This document shows positions 1 to 8,937 of a stretch of 13,854 nucleotides of DNA, one piece after another. The position numbers and the translations under genes were made by a program. The stretch comes from Ochromonadaceae sp. CCMP2298 (lineage: Eukaryota; Sar; Synurophyceae; Ochromonadales; Ochromonadaceae). Where the stretch lies: NCBI GenBank assembly GCA_026770595.1, contig MU634260.1, positions 1 to 13,854 on the forward strand, given 5' to 3'. Position 1 is the stretch's first letter, and each line of letters opens with the position of its first letter. The notes under the pieces are model-generated. The model had not been told where the DNA came from, did no database searches, and saw only the letters and a list, made by a program, of their open reading frames with translations.

Positions 1-311
1 GGGGGGTAGGAGGGGGGGTCAAGGTTGGGGATAGGATGAGCAGGGTAAGAGGCAGGGTAGTACATGTAATGCCAAACAGGGGCAGTGGTAGGGACAGTAC
101 GACAGGGGTAGGGACAGTGGGGGCAGTGGCAGCAGTAGTAGGGACAGTAGTGGGGACAGTAGGGATGGTATATACAGTACGGACACACACCTGTTGGGTG
201 TGCACAGACAGGAGGGAGGAGATATAGTACTGACAGGGGCAGGGGATCATGCGGTGGTAGGGGCAGGGTGTATAGAGTATATACAGTACTAACAAAGTAC
301 ATAGTACACAC
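1..311 (-). other. Intron of the subtilase gene running off the left edge, with a duplicated exon end
   Basis: This stretch follows the donor at 311-310 and has no credible exon. It is G-rich on the plus strand, with many GGGGCAGTRG and GGGACAGTAG units, so it is C-rich in the sense direction. At 168-213 it holds a degenerate copy of the exon-11 end and donor found at 277-328. The small plus-strand ORF at 36-227 is low complexity and I do not consider it a gene. Confidence 0.7.
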
Positions 312-328
312 CTGTTGGGAATGCACAG
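168..328 (-). repeat. Tandem duplication of an exon end and donor site (exon 11, subtilase)
   Basis: On the plus strand, GTATATACAGTAC at 168-180 recurs at 277-289, and ACCTGTTGGG at 189-198 recurs at 310-319, each followed by a TGCACAG. The right copy is the real end of exon 11 with its donor; the left copy sits about 120 bp further into the intron. Confidence 0.8.
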
Positions 329-3300
329 TCCCCCCGAGCGGCTCAGGTCAGCGAATGCCAGCTTCGCGTCAGGAGCCACTCCGTCGTACTTCCCAGCTGG
401 GTTTTAATAGGTTGTCGGTATAGAATTAGTTTTTTTTAGAAATGTGGTATAGAAATGTGGTATAGGAGGGGGGGGGGGCAATGAAATTGTGGTGTAGGAG
501 AAGTGAATAGGTTTGTGGTGTAGAAACAAGGGCAGCAGCGGGGCTGGTGGGTTGCAAAAGGTACGAGCGGACAGCGGTAGGGGTAGATGTAACGCACCAT
601 CTGCGATGTCTGCGCCTTCGATGCTGCCCACAGCGGTGTTGGACACGTGCGTGCCGTGGCCCTCGTACACGTCCTCCTCGTTGCCGCAGCCCCCCACAGC
701 GTACATCACCACCTAGTGATAGTAAGGGTGTGTGTGTTAGTATGTTAGTAAGGGTGTATGTGTGTTAGTGTGATACTATTTAGTAATAACAAGTGTGTCA
801 GTGGGTGTCAGAGTGTATGTTAGTGTGATGGTGTGTGACTGAGTGTATGTTAGTGTGTTAGTAAGAGTATATGGCAGTGTAGGTACAGTATGACAGTATA
901 CAGTATAGTACAGAGAACTGACCTTCCTGTAGCTGAGGTCGAACGTGGAGCGTCTCAGCTCGGAGAAGGGGGCGGCGCCTATACAGGGGTTAATAGGGTT
1001 TAATATATATTAGTGTGAGAAGGGATTTTAATACACGTGTGTGAAAGGAGGGGGTTAGATACACATTATATTAGAGAAGAAGGGGGTTTCATAGACATTA
1101 TAGTTGGGTGTAATACACATTATAGTATAGATGGGGGGTTTACCGTCAGCGGAGGTGAAGTAGCAGGAGTGGATGTCGCAGCCAGTGTCAGAGACCTGCA
1201 CGATTTGCCTGGGGGGTGTGTGTGGGTGTGGGTGTGGGTGTATGGGTAGGTGTTACAGTGTAGGTGTGTAGGGGGGTGAGGGTGTTAGTGAGAGATTATG
1301 TGTGTGAGTGTGCTTGTTGGTGGGGCGGGACAGTAGTACGTATTAGAATAAGGCACACACGTTAGAGGCACAGTGCGCATAAGCGTATATACACATGCGC
1401 TGTATAGCTGTAGGTATGTGTAGGTATGTGCGCGCAAGCGGGAGTATACGGCAGTCAGTGCTCACCCCGCGCCCCTCAGCCCCTTCTCGGTGTATGGGGA
1501 GGCGGCCAGGTCGTCACTGGCGGTGCCTGTCTGCTGGATGGAGCGTGCTCGGTAGTTGAGTAGGTGCACCCTGTGGTGGGTTTAATAGGTAGTTGTCACA
1601 TAGATAGGGTGGGTTTAATAGGTAGGTGTGCCATAGAGAGAGGGGTGTAATAGGTGTGATGGGGGGGAGGGGGGTTAATTGGTGTGGTATAGAAGGAGGG
1701 GGTTTAATAGGTAGGTATGGAGGGAGTTTAATAGGAGTTGTGTGGAGGGGGTTTAATAGGTTTGTGATGGGGGAGAGGGAGGGGGCGTAAGGGGGATGAG
1801 AGTGAGAGTGAGAGTAGGGTTTTTGAGGACACAGCTCCCAGCACCCAGCAAATAGCACAGCTGCAGCAGCATAGCAGCACAGTACAAAGTACAAAGTACG
1901 TACACAGTACACAGTGCACAGTACCTGTCAGTCACAGCCACGAGGTTCACCGAGGGCTCCAGCGCCATAGAGGCAGCCAGGTACCCTACGCATGCCGCTG
2001 ACACATCGTTCCCAAGATCCCCCTTAGCGTACGAGTCCAGGGGTAGCACCACCTTGCCCTGGGGATGTGTAGGCGTGGGTTGTAGGAGGTGCGGGGGGGA
2101 GGGTAAAAGGCGCACACGGGGGTCGTGAGTACATGCAGACATAGGTGCAGACAGTATCTTACCGCGTGGACTTCGGCCAGCCCCGCCAGCTCCGCGAATC
2201 CGCACACATCCCCCGCGTCCTCCCCCTCCAGCACCCCCTGCAGCGCAGTCCAGATGCTGGCCCTCTCTGCGTCCTGCCTGAAGTCCTCTGATGCTGTACG
2301 TAATGTGGTATGTGTGGGGTGTAGGGTGTGGGGTGTAGGGTGGAAGGGGTAAGGTGTAAAATATGTATGCACATTACGGGGGGGGGGTACAGGGGTGGTG
2401 GGTACAGGAGTACAGGCCTTACCGCGCTGCTCGGGCGTGCTGTCGAGGGTGAAGAAGCGCCAAGTGGAGCTGTATTGAGAGGGAGAGGGGGGGGAAGAGG
2501 AAAAGTGAGCCGTAGCATGTATGTATGTACTATCAAGTGTGTGCATGTGTGTGTATAGTAGAGTACAGTACACACAGTAGGGTACAGGACACAGGACAGA
2601 GTACAGTACACAGTACACAGTATACGCAGTAGGGTATAGTACAATACACAGCACAGTACATAGGACACAGTACACACACCCTCGTACCTGGCGGTCCAGA
2701 AGAACTGGGCCCAAGGGGAGGGGGCGTGGGGCAGGTTCTCGAGGGCAGACTGGAAGTGCGCCGCGCCCGCTTGGTCGTCCGGTAGCTCGTCGGGGGAGGG
2801 GGGTTCGGATGGGAAGTAGTCGGATAGAAAGAATATGGTCAGATCTTTGTCCTGGGGCACGCCAGAGGGCTCTTCTAGAAAGGAGAGGGAGGGGTGCATC
2901 TTGGTGGCGTGCAGGTTGTTGAGCGTGAAGGTGGCGGCGTCGACCAGCATGGGGCTGTGAGGGGTAGAGGGGAATGCATACTCTGTTATATAATTGTATG
3001 ATATATAAAAGAAAATAGATAATGTATACTATAATATATTATAAATATATATATCATAATATGTGTATCATAATGTATTTATAGTATAACGTATAGTGTT
3101 ATGTAGTGCACATGTATACCTGGATGTGTTGGCTAGGAAGAAGCACAGCAGGTCTTGCTCGTCGTCAACCAGCACGGGGGACAGCACGGCGTCCGGGAAG
3201 TAGCCCTCACGGTACCGAGAGGCTGTGATATAAGTACAGAGAATTCAGAGAGAAACAGAGAGAGAAACAGGGAAAGAGAAAGAGAGAGAGAAAGAGAGAA

Positions 3301-3612
3301 AGAAAGAGAGAGAAAATTAGAAGAGTAAGATGTGTGCAAGGAATGATTCAAATATGTGCAGGGAAAATTTTATATATTCAAATTAATTTCAAAATTATTA
3401 CCGATCTCCGCGCCAGCCGCGTAGGGGTGGCACGCGTAGCTCATCGCGGGCTCGGAGGGATCCCGGTCCTGGAAGGTGTGCGCTTCCAGCAGCGTGTCGG
3501 GCGAGCGCACGGAGGAGTTCACGAGGTCTCCAAAGATGACTTCATAGTTGGTGCGGAGCTGGGCGGCGGAGAGCAGCGCTCCGGCGAGCAGCAGCACGGC
3601 GCACAGCTTCAT
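312..3612 (-). CDS. Secreted subtilisin-like serine protease (peptidase S8), 11 exons seen, C-terminus off window
   Basis: Likely a secreted or vacuolar endopeptidase of the subtilase family. Exons in transcript order, all phase-consistent with GT-AG introns: 3612-3402, 3222-3120, 2954-2688, 2469-2423, 2293-2163, 2058-1925, 1570-1466, 1208-1144, 978-923, 712-598, 396-312. These give about 439 residues. Residues 1-17 are a signal peptide (MKLCAVLLLAGALLSAA), which decides the start although the frame is open further upstream. A roughly 310-residue N-terminal region precedes the catalytic domain. The Asp motif is QVSDTGCD with D340, followed by HSCYF. The His motif is EGHGTHVSNT with H392. Next comes YDGVAPDAKLAFADLS, typical of the Dictyostelium TagB/C-like and protist S8 group. 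The oxyanion Asn and the catalytic Ser (GTSM region) would lie past the left edge. That a protease is encoded is near certain; substrate and exact subfamily are inference. Confidence 0.9.
3242..3322. repeat. Purine tract (AG-rich simple repeat) in subtilase intron 1
   Basis: An almost pure GA/GAAA tract on the plus strand, reading as a long CT-rich polypyrimidine tract in the sense of the minus-strand gene. It lies in the 179-nt intron 3223-3401, just beyond the acceptor at 3224-3223, and could strengthen acceptor recognition. Confidence 0.85.
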
Positions 3613-3742
3613 GAAGAGACTGCGATGAAAGAATAGAAAATTGCCTTGATGGAGTGTGGTGCAGATGGGGTGTGAGATTGTGATGATAACTGTGAAGAGG
3701 GTGCAGTTGCATCGAGTTGCAGCAGATCTGATGCCCTCTTTT

Positions 3743-4651
3743 TCAAATCGTGTGGCTTCCGGAGGGATGGGGGAGATTCGTTTTGCAGATTTGGGCTTTA
3801 GTCCCCTGTTCCTTAGTCCCTTGTTGGGCCCCCCCATTTTTTTGCAAAATACCTCCCCTCTCTGCTCTTCGAAATTCTTGTGGTGGACTGAATTGAAGTG
3901 AATCTGTGTAGTTCTGGACTGGGAACAGTGGTGAACATGATGTCATTCCGTCTGACCTGATTCGCAGGCGGACTGGCGTAAAATGTCCCCGGTAAGCTGC
4001 CAGTCTTCCACCCTCGTCCGCACCCACAGCCTCACCCTCTCTCTCGCCCACTCTCTCCCGCACCCTCAATCTCGCCCCCACAAATCTGCCAAGTGCGACT
4101 GATGGTAAACACAAGCGAGAGTGAGAACGAGTGTATAAGTCAAACGATAAGTCAAACGAGTGTACTGTCTCTGATATTACCTCTGTCGATATAACCTGAG
4201 CGCGCCAATGAGAGAGAATCCGATGGTGATCGCTGTCTTGTGCCTGATATTGGTGATGACGTGGCCCATCAGAACGAATCTGAAACGACTGAGGGGTGTG
4301 AAGGTAGTGAAGGCCATCGTCAGCAGACCGCTCACCCTGACCCTGCACCTGACCCTGACCGCGATACTGATCACCCTGATCACGACTGCCGTGGTGCTGA
4401 TGCTGATGCTGGTCACGGCCAGATCGGTTGTAAGAGGGGGTCAGCGCAGGGCCCCGATGCGCCGCAGAGAGCGAAGAATGAGCCCCAGCACACACACAGG
4501 GCCCCTGTGTGTGTCCAGCAGAACTGCCAGCACCAGTGCCAACACCAGTGCAAGCGCCAGTGCCGGCGCAAAGGAGGAGCGACGACTGCTGTAAAGAAGC
4601 CGCTCAGAGGGGCTCTCGATCGACATAGTGGGCGCAGGGAGCATGTCCTGT
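3743..4651 (-). CDS. Possible multi-pass membrane protein, partial, tentative exon model
   Basis: Not recognised. In transcript order, a frame opens after a plausible acceptor at 4652 (CTACAG, then GACATG). It runs through a 19-residue hydrophobic stretch (FAPALALALVLALVLAVLL) and meets a TGA at 4443-4441. The same frame reopens and encodes two more hydrophobic stretches down to a good donor at 4180 (CAGAG then GTAATA). A phase-compatible acceptor at 4086 leads to an open frame ending at 3743. Removing the TGA requires an intron at about 4485-4409. The hydrophobic segments partly reflect low-complexity GCTGAT and CAGTGC-type repeats, and the plus strand also has open frames here (4208-4594, 4240-4653). 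The 5' end is unknown and could lie in 4652-5100. Could be noise. Confidence 0.27.
4526..4570. repeat. 12-bp tandem repeat, about 3.5 copies
   Basis: Units GCCAGCACCAGT, GCCAACACCAGT and GCAAGCGCCAGT follow one another from 4526. The period is a multiple of three, so all frames stay open; on the minus strand this encodes an Ala/Leu/Val helix-like run, on the plus strand a Ser/Ala/Thr run. Confidence 0.85.
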
Positions 4652-5498
4652 AGGGTGTGGGGTATGGTGAATCAGGGGCAGGGGCAACAGGTGATGTGGG
4701 GACAGCAAGTGAAGCAGGGGCAGGGGCAGCAGGTGATGTGGGGGCAGGGGTAGTGAGGGCAGCAAAGGCAGGAGCAGGGGCAGAGGCGGGGGCAGCAAGA
4801 TCGATCCTCTGAAGGGGGAACCGTTATTCGTGGTAAGACAGTCAGGGGTCAGAGTGAGCAGAGGGGGCAGCAGGGGCAGGACGGGCAGGACAGGTGCAGA
4901 GTGGACAGACAGCAGGCAGGGCAGAAAGGGCAGATCGGTAATGTAGTATGTCCTATAAGGACTTCTAGGACGTTGGTAGGACTGTACACGTACGTAGCCC
5001 TGCACCATTCCTGTGGTAGTCTGCGTGGACCAGCGACACTGCACGTTGCATGTTTCATTTTGTAGGTCCAGCTGTTGCATGCTGGTATGAAACCCCCCAC
5101 CCCTTTATGTATCGTAGCTATCCAAATCCAAATCCAAACTCCAATCGAAAGTCGTCTTCTTTTTTGTTTACTGTACAGGGTTCCCCTCTCCATACCCCCT
5201 CTCCACACCATCGCTTCCATGCCTACTCACACTCCCACCCCCCCTGCTCCCATGCCCTTGCTTCCATACCCTCGCTACCATACCATGCCCAGCAGCTCCC
5301 CCAGCAGCCACAGGATCACCTACACGAGAGTCCGCCGAACACTGCTGTAATCACACCCATATTCGCATCCGTATACCAGAACTCCAAGCAACCGTACACC
5401 CAATACCAATAGATTCTGAGCTCTCCCCAATCCACGGGCGCTCACTTCAGCACCGACTGCTGACCCCAAAGTGGCCCCGACGAGGCACCGGTATTGTA
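4652..5498. other. Repeat-rich stretch without a firm gene
   Basis: 4669-4752 holds a 42-bp minisatellite. 4753-4935 is GGGGCAGCAG-type low complexity. 4936-5080 is the least repetitive part, with an open minus-strand frame (start at 5080) carrying NETCNVQCRWS and YRTYYITDLP, which looks more protein-like than its surroundings. A plausible acceptor (ATGCAACAG) precedes it, but I could not build a convincing exon chain to the frame at 4651. 5118-5140 is a small (CCAAAT)n-like repeat, and 5160-5410 is C/A-rich with open plus-strand frames of biased composition. No function can be assigned. Confidence 0.5.
4669..4752. repeat. 42-bp minisatellite, two full copies
   Basis: Copies 4669-4710 and 4711-4752 share the CAGGGGCAGGGGCARCAGG core followed by TGATGTGGGG. 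The unit equals 14 codons, so it can be read in frame on both strands: Gly/Ala-rich on plus, Pro/Ala/Thr/Ser-rich on minus. The following 60 bp are a more degenerate continuation. Confidence 0.85.
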
Positions 5499-5560
5499 TT
5501 ATGTACCTCTGTCGGAGCGTATCCCACATTGGTGGGTTCGCTCACCTCAGCACGGACTGC
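5439..5560 (-). repeat. Duplicated exon end and donor (exon 4 of the basic nuclear protein gene)
   Basis: CGCTCACCTCAGCACGGACTGC at 5539-5560 (the real exon-4 end and GTGAGCG donor on the minus strand) is copied at 5439-5460 with 20 of 22 bases identical and an offset of exactly 100 bp. Confidence 0.8.
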
Positions 5561-6853
5561 AGCAGGCCGTCCGCAGCTGCCACGAATCTGTATGCATAGG
5601 CGTCCGTGATGTCGGACTGGAAGTGGAGGTGTGTATAGTGTTATGTATAGTGGTATGTGTAGTGGTATGTGTAGTGTTATGTATAGTGGTATGTGTAGTG
5701 TGGATAGTGGTAGTGTGTATAGAGTTACGATATTTAGTGTTATATGTAGTGTGGCACTGCTATGAGAACAGAGAGGTGTGAGTGTTCATACCTGGAAGTG
5801 GTAGTAGGACAGCTCCGCCATTGCGGCGATCGACAGACCCACACTGTGTTTGGGGTGGTAGAGTTAAAGTGAGGGTGGTTAGGGGGTAGGGGTTAGCGAT
5901 GGTGGTGGTTTGGATTAGGGGTGAAGGGTAAGGGTAAAGAGTGAAGGGAAAAGTGTCAAATGGGGAGGTAAGGGTAAAGGGGTGGGGGTTTAAGGTACCT
6001 GCACACTAGGTCACGAACTGATCATATACCACAGATGGGGATATACAGGGTATACCATACAGAGTGGATAAATACACATATATACATATACATATACAGG
6101 CATACCATACAGAGTGGATAAACACACATATATACATATACATATACAGGCATACCATACAGAGTGGATAAATTCAATTATACACACACACATACATATG
6201 TGTACCTGCACACGAGGAAGTCGGTCATGAACTGCTCCCCCACTGTCAGCTCGCTGTTCTCCCACGCCCTCGTGGCCACGGGCTGCGGGGGGGAACCAAC
6301 AGTTACGGACGAGCTCGAGGCGGAGGCGGTGAGAGCGGGGGCTGCCTCTACCTTGGCGGGAGTGCGGGCAGGAGTTTTCCTGGGGGCGGCTTTGCCCTTC
6401 TTGCCCACCTCTGTCCACTCGGCCGACTGGCGCCTATTCGTATGCCATAAGTCATACGCAAGGGTCAACAGCCAATAAACAGTAGGTCGTAGGACAAAGG
6501 TCATAGAAATAACGTACGACAAGAGTAAGAGTAAGAGTAAGAGCAACGTACCTGGGCTCGGCACTCTTGCCCGCACTAACGGCACTCTTAGCAGCGCTCT
6601 TGGGTGCACTGACAGCACTCTTGGCAGCACTCTTGGGGGCCACCTTCTTGGGCGTGGGCTTCACCTCCTCCACATCGGCCTCCTTTGCCCTCTTCTTCGC
6701 AGTTGTGGTGGCGCCGTCAGTGGTGCTCTTGCGTTTCTTCTCAGCGGCAGGGGTCTTGGCAGGGGTCTTCGCAGGAGTCTTCGCAGGGGTGCGGCTCTTC
6801 TTGGGAGACGCCTGCTCTTCCACGGGATCGACGGACTTGCGCTTCGAGGGCAT
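5499..6853 (-). CDS. Lysine/alanine/proline-rich histone-H1-tail-like nuclear protein, 4 or 5 exons
   Basis: Not assigned to a named family. Exons in transcript order: 6853-6552, 6433-6206, 5843-5792, 5616-5546, all phase-consistent. After exon 4 the simplest continuation is a 37-nt intron (5545-5509) and a tiny exon 5508-5499 adding Arg-Gly-Thr and a stop, giving about 219 residues; this last step is uncertain. Exon 1 encodes a basic tail with an SPKK motif, four TPAK-type repeats at about 22-35 and duplicated PKSAAKSAVSA units at about 73-93, the composition of H1 tails and other chromatin-binding proteins. Exon 2 continues with EWTEVGKKGK and a basic KTPARTPAK stretch. From about residue 157 (WENSELTVGEQFMTDF) to 217 the protein is non-basic and likely helical, including LSIAAMAELSYYHF. 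No winged-helix H1 globular domain was recognised. Nuclear location is inferred from composition. Confidence 0.72.
5995..6234 (-). repeat. Duplicated exon end and donor (exon 2 of the basic nuclear protein gene)
   Basis: On the plus strand GTACCTGCACAC followed by GTC and TGAACTG at 6202-6234 (real exon-2 end and donor) is echoed at 5995-6020 as GTACCTGCACACTAGGTCAC followed by GAACTG, with a gap of about 8 bases. The offset is 207 bp. The echo lies in the middle of the intron 5844-6205. Confidence 0.75.
6041..6174. repeat. 50-bp tandem repeat, about 2.7 copies
   Basis: AGAGTGGATAAA starts units at 6061, 6111 and 6161. Each full unit continues with ACACATATATACATATACAT and ends in GGCATACCATAC; a partial unit precedes 6061. 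It lies inside intron 2 of the basic nuclear protein gene. The copies are nearly identical, so the expansion is recent. Confidence 0.9.
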
Positions 6854-7116
6854 CTTCAACGAGCACTGTGGGCAGGCGGAAGTGACTGCGCTGTCCTCCT
6901 CAACACACACGCACACACACACATCTCTTTTGATCTCGTGCACAAAAATTCAACCGTCGGTCACCAAATTCAACTCTATATACACTACATCCGGTTCGAG
7001 GGTACCGATTGCTGATGGTCCCCCTTTCTTCCTGACTCTTTGAGCACCTAACGTTTAGCTCCGCTAACCTCCAGAATAACCTGTTGAAGGGGATAGATCT
7101 TCACAAAGTGAGAGCA
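6854..7116. promoter_or_regulatory. Divergent 5' region between the basic nuclear protein and the plus-strand ORF
   Basis: Two start codons point away from each other (6853 minus, 7117 plus), leaving 263 bp to hold both 5' leaders and promoters. It contains a (CA)n run at about 6903-6923 and a CTATATACAC stretch near 6976. No definite TATA box or initiator can be named, so the promoter role rests on gene orientation. Confidence 0.5.
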
Positions 7117-7968
7117 ATGGACGCCGAAACCGATACCGCTGAGGTTGGACGGATTTCGAAAAAGCCCCCAAGCGAGATTCGTTTCAGCCAGTCCACCGTG
7201 AACTCGGAGGCGCACACGATATTTGATTTCGATCTGTATGACATGGACGCACCTTCCAACTATATCGAAACTGTTCGGTTCAGCGACGATTCTGTGGCAA
7301 GTTTCGACAACAAGCGGTTGTACCGGGCTAGACGAGATACTGAAGATCCATTGTGGCGGATGGGCCTCGTCAGCTTCAATTATTACGACAAAGTGTCTGT
7401 GGACCGAAGCGATCGGTTCGGCATTACCGTGATGTATGAGTACTTAGAAACGGTGGAGTGTGTGGAGCTGTCGCCGACAACCTTTGAAGCTGCGATGGCA
7501 GCGCGCTGCTGCCTCCAGAGTCCCACCTTCGCCTTAGTGGGCGAGAAGGAGAATGCGCCGGAAGTGGGTAAGTCTCGGCCAAGCACGCACAATTTGCGGC
7601 CGAAGGTGAAGAAGAAGAAGTTCGATGAGGTGGACGGCGACGAAGCGACGTTCTGGACGCGACTGAATGGAGCGGGTGTGGCAGTCTTCTGTTTGGAGAA
7701 GGGTCGGACGCCCTTGGTGGAGCATGTACTGATGAAGGCGTTCCTCCTGCAGCACAAGGATGAAGGCCTGTTCTCCGTGGACAGTTACATGCGGCTGTGG
7801 GGGGCCCAGCTGAAGGCGGCTGCTGACGTGCGCCGGGATGAGGGCGGACCGGAGCTAGATTTCGAGGAGCGCATGTTGCACGAGCGCGAGAAGGAGGTGC
7901 TGGAGGCCAGGGATCAGGCCTACTACGCCGAGCGCGAGCCGCCGCAGTGTCGCGGCATCAGCGTGTAG
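7117..7968 (+). CDS. Protein with a protist 'IRFSQ...DNRRL'-type N-terminal domain, 283 aa
   Basis: Function unknown. An uninterrupted ORF; the first ATG has G at -3 and G at +4. Residues 19-28 (SEIRFSQSTV) and 62-69 (SFDNKRLY) resemble the two conserved motifs of a domain common in protist proteins, where an IRFSQ-like strand is followed by a DNRRLY-like motif, sometimes related to a ParB-like fold; this link is from memory and is moderate at best. A lysine run (KVKKKK, about residue 170) may be a nuclear signal. The C-terminal ~50 residues are Glu/Arg-rich and probably helical (ERMLHEREKEVLEARDQA). Unlike its neighbours it has no introns. The stop at 7966-7968 may be bypassed by splicing to the ORF beginning near 8052; see that entry. 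Confidence 0.75.
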   Translation: MDAETDTAEVGRISKKPPSEIRFSQSTVNSEAHTIFDFDLYDMDAPSNYIETVRFSDDSVASFDNKRLYRARRDTEDPLWRMGLVSFNYYDKVSVDRSDRFGITVMYEYLETVECVELSPTTFEAAMAARCCLQSPTFALVGEKENAPEVGKSRPSTHNLRPKVKKKKFDEVDGDEATFWTRLNGAGVAVFCLEKGRTPLVEHVLMKAFLLQHKDEGLFSVDSYMRLWGAQLKAAADVRRDEGGPELDFEERMLHEREKEVLEARDQAYYAEREPPQCRGISV

Positions 7969-8051
7969 GGCCGAGGTAGCTTGGTGCTGGCCGCTGATTG
8001 CGTGGAACCCGGCCCCTGAAACGGCAAAGACCCCGTCCCTGGCCTGGTCAG

Positions 8052-8850
8052 TCTGGCTGACCTCCTGCCACGCCTGGTGGAATGTCTGCGCGTTATGCGT
8101 CCCGACTCATATGCTGCGGCTGTGGCTGTGGCTCCGCCCCGGCACGGCCCGGAGATCATCCGCGTGCTGAGTGAGGCTGCGAAACTGTCCGGTGTGGCGG
8201 TGAGCACATGTGTATGCTCGCTGCAGGCCGTCTTCGAGTTTATGCCCATACCGCTGACGCAGCAGCTGGCCCGCCTGCTCCAGGAGGAGCCGCGGCTGGC
8301 CTGTGCGGTGATTGAGTGCCTGCTGGCCTGCTGCGGCCGCGGCCCCGAGGTGGCGCCGACGGTGCTGCTGGTCTTGCCGTCGCCAATTTGCTTTCGGCCG
8401 GCGGAGTTCCGCCGCCCGACGGCGCGGGAGGTCTTTGTGGATGTGTACTTGTGCCTCGACCGTCGCCTGTTCCGCGCGTGCACCGCGCTGTCGAAGACGA
8501 TCACGTTCGAGCGGGACATGGTGTGGCAGCTTCTGGACCACCTTATGCTGCTGCCACTCACCGCCAGCGCATCGGTCGACATGGCCTTGGTGCTGAAGGG
8601 CGCCTCCACCGCCGCCACGCAGAATCGCAACACACTGGTCGACACGCTCCGCGCCTGCGAACAGACCAGAGCCCTCTGCAGTACCGCCGGGAGCCTGATG
8701 TTGCAGACACTGGGGACGCAGTATGCACTGTTGTTCACGTTCGGACCACAGGTGCACCAACTCGCGGTGGAATCCTTCGAGCGGCAGGCAGGGGCAATCG
8801 GTCTGGTCGTGCACTGCGAGGCGCGCCTTCGCTCCGAGATGGTTTCGTGA
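8052..8850 (+). CDS. Uncharacterised helical protein, or 3' exon of the preceding gene
   Basis: Not recognised. The frame is open from 8020 to a TGA at 8848-8850 and encodes about 265 residues of a soluble, leucine- and alanine-rich, probably all-helical protein (PLTQQLARLLQEEPRLACAV; ERDMVWQLLDHLMLLP). The first in-frame ATG is at 8095, but protein-like sequence (SLADLLPRLVECLRV) already lies upstream. An acceptor at 8050-8051 (GGCCTGGTCAG) would make this the second exon of the 7117 gene: a donor at 7947 and a 105-nt intron join the frames in phase to give about 542 residues. The short gap, same strand and missing start favour this; the donor (GCA then GTGTCG) is weak. Both minus-strand frames here are also open but look like shadows, being Arg/Gln/Ser-rich. 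Confidence 0.62.
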
Positions 8851-8895
8851 GATGTAGTTTACCTTTTGCCAAAGGAATAGGATACGGGGATCTGG

Positions 8896-8901
8896 AATAA
8901 A
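8896..8901 (+). terminator. Possible polyadenylation signal AATAAA
   Basis: A canonical AATAAA lies 46 nt past the stop at 8850, in an A/T-rich stretch that follows abruptly on GC-rich coding sequence. It is a plausible 3' end for the plus-strand transcript. Whether this organism uses AATAAA is not known from the window. Confidence 0.5.
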
Positions 8902-8937
8902 ATATCTATAATATCTATAATATCTATAATATCTATA
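8902..8937. repeat. 9-bp tandem repeat ATATCTATA, four copies
   Basis: Perfect ATATCTATA units at 8902, 8911, 8920 and 8929, directly after the possible polyadenylation signal. Confidence 0.9.

Noticed and set aside
1514-1912. Minus-strand frame with a signal-peptide-like start (MYCVRTLYFVLCCYAAAAVL)
   Set aside because: It lies in subtilase intron 6, consists of A/C-rich repeat translation and conflicts with the phase-consistent exons either side.
6567-7043. Plus-strand frame rich in Ala/Leu/Val
   Set aside because: It is antisense to the Lys/Ala codons of the basic nuclear protein; such codons give hydrophobic shadows.
8052-8850. Identification as a CNOT11-type CCR4-NOT subunit
   Set aside because: Helical pattern and a few hydrophobic positions are suggestive, but no conserved motif could be aligned with confidence.
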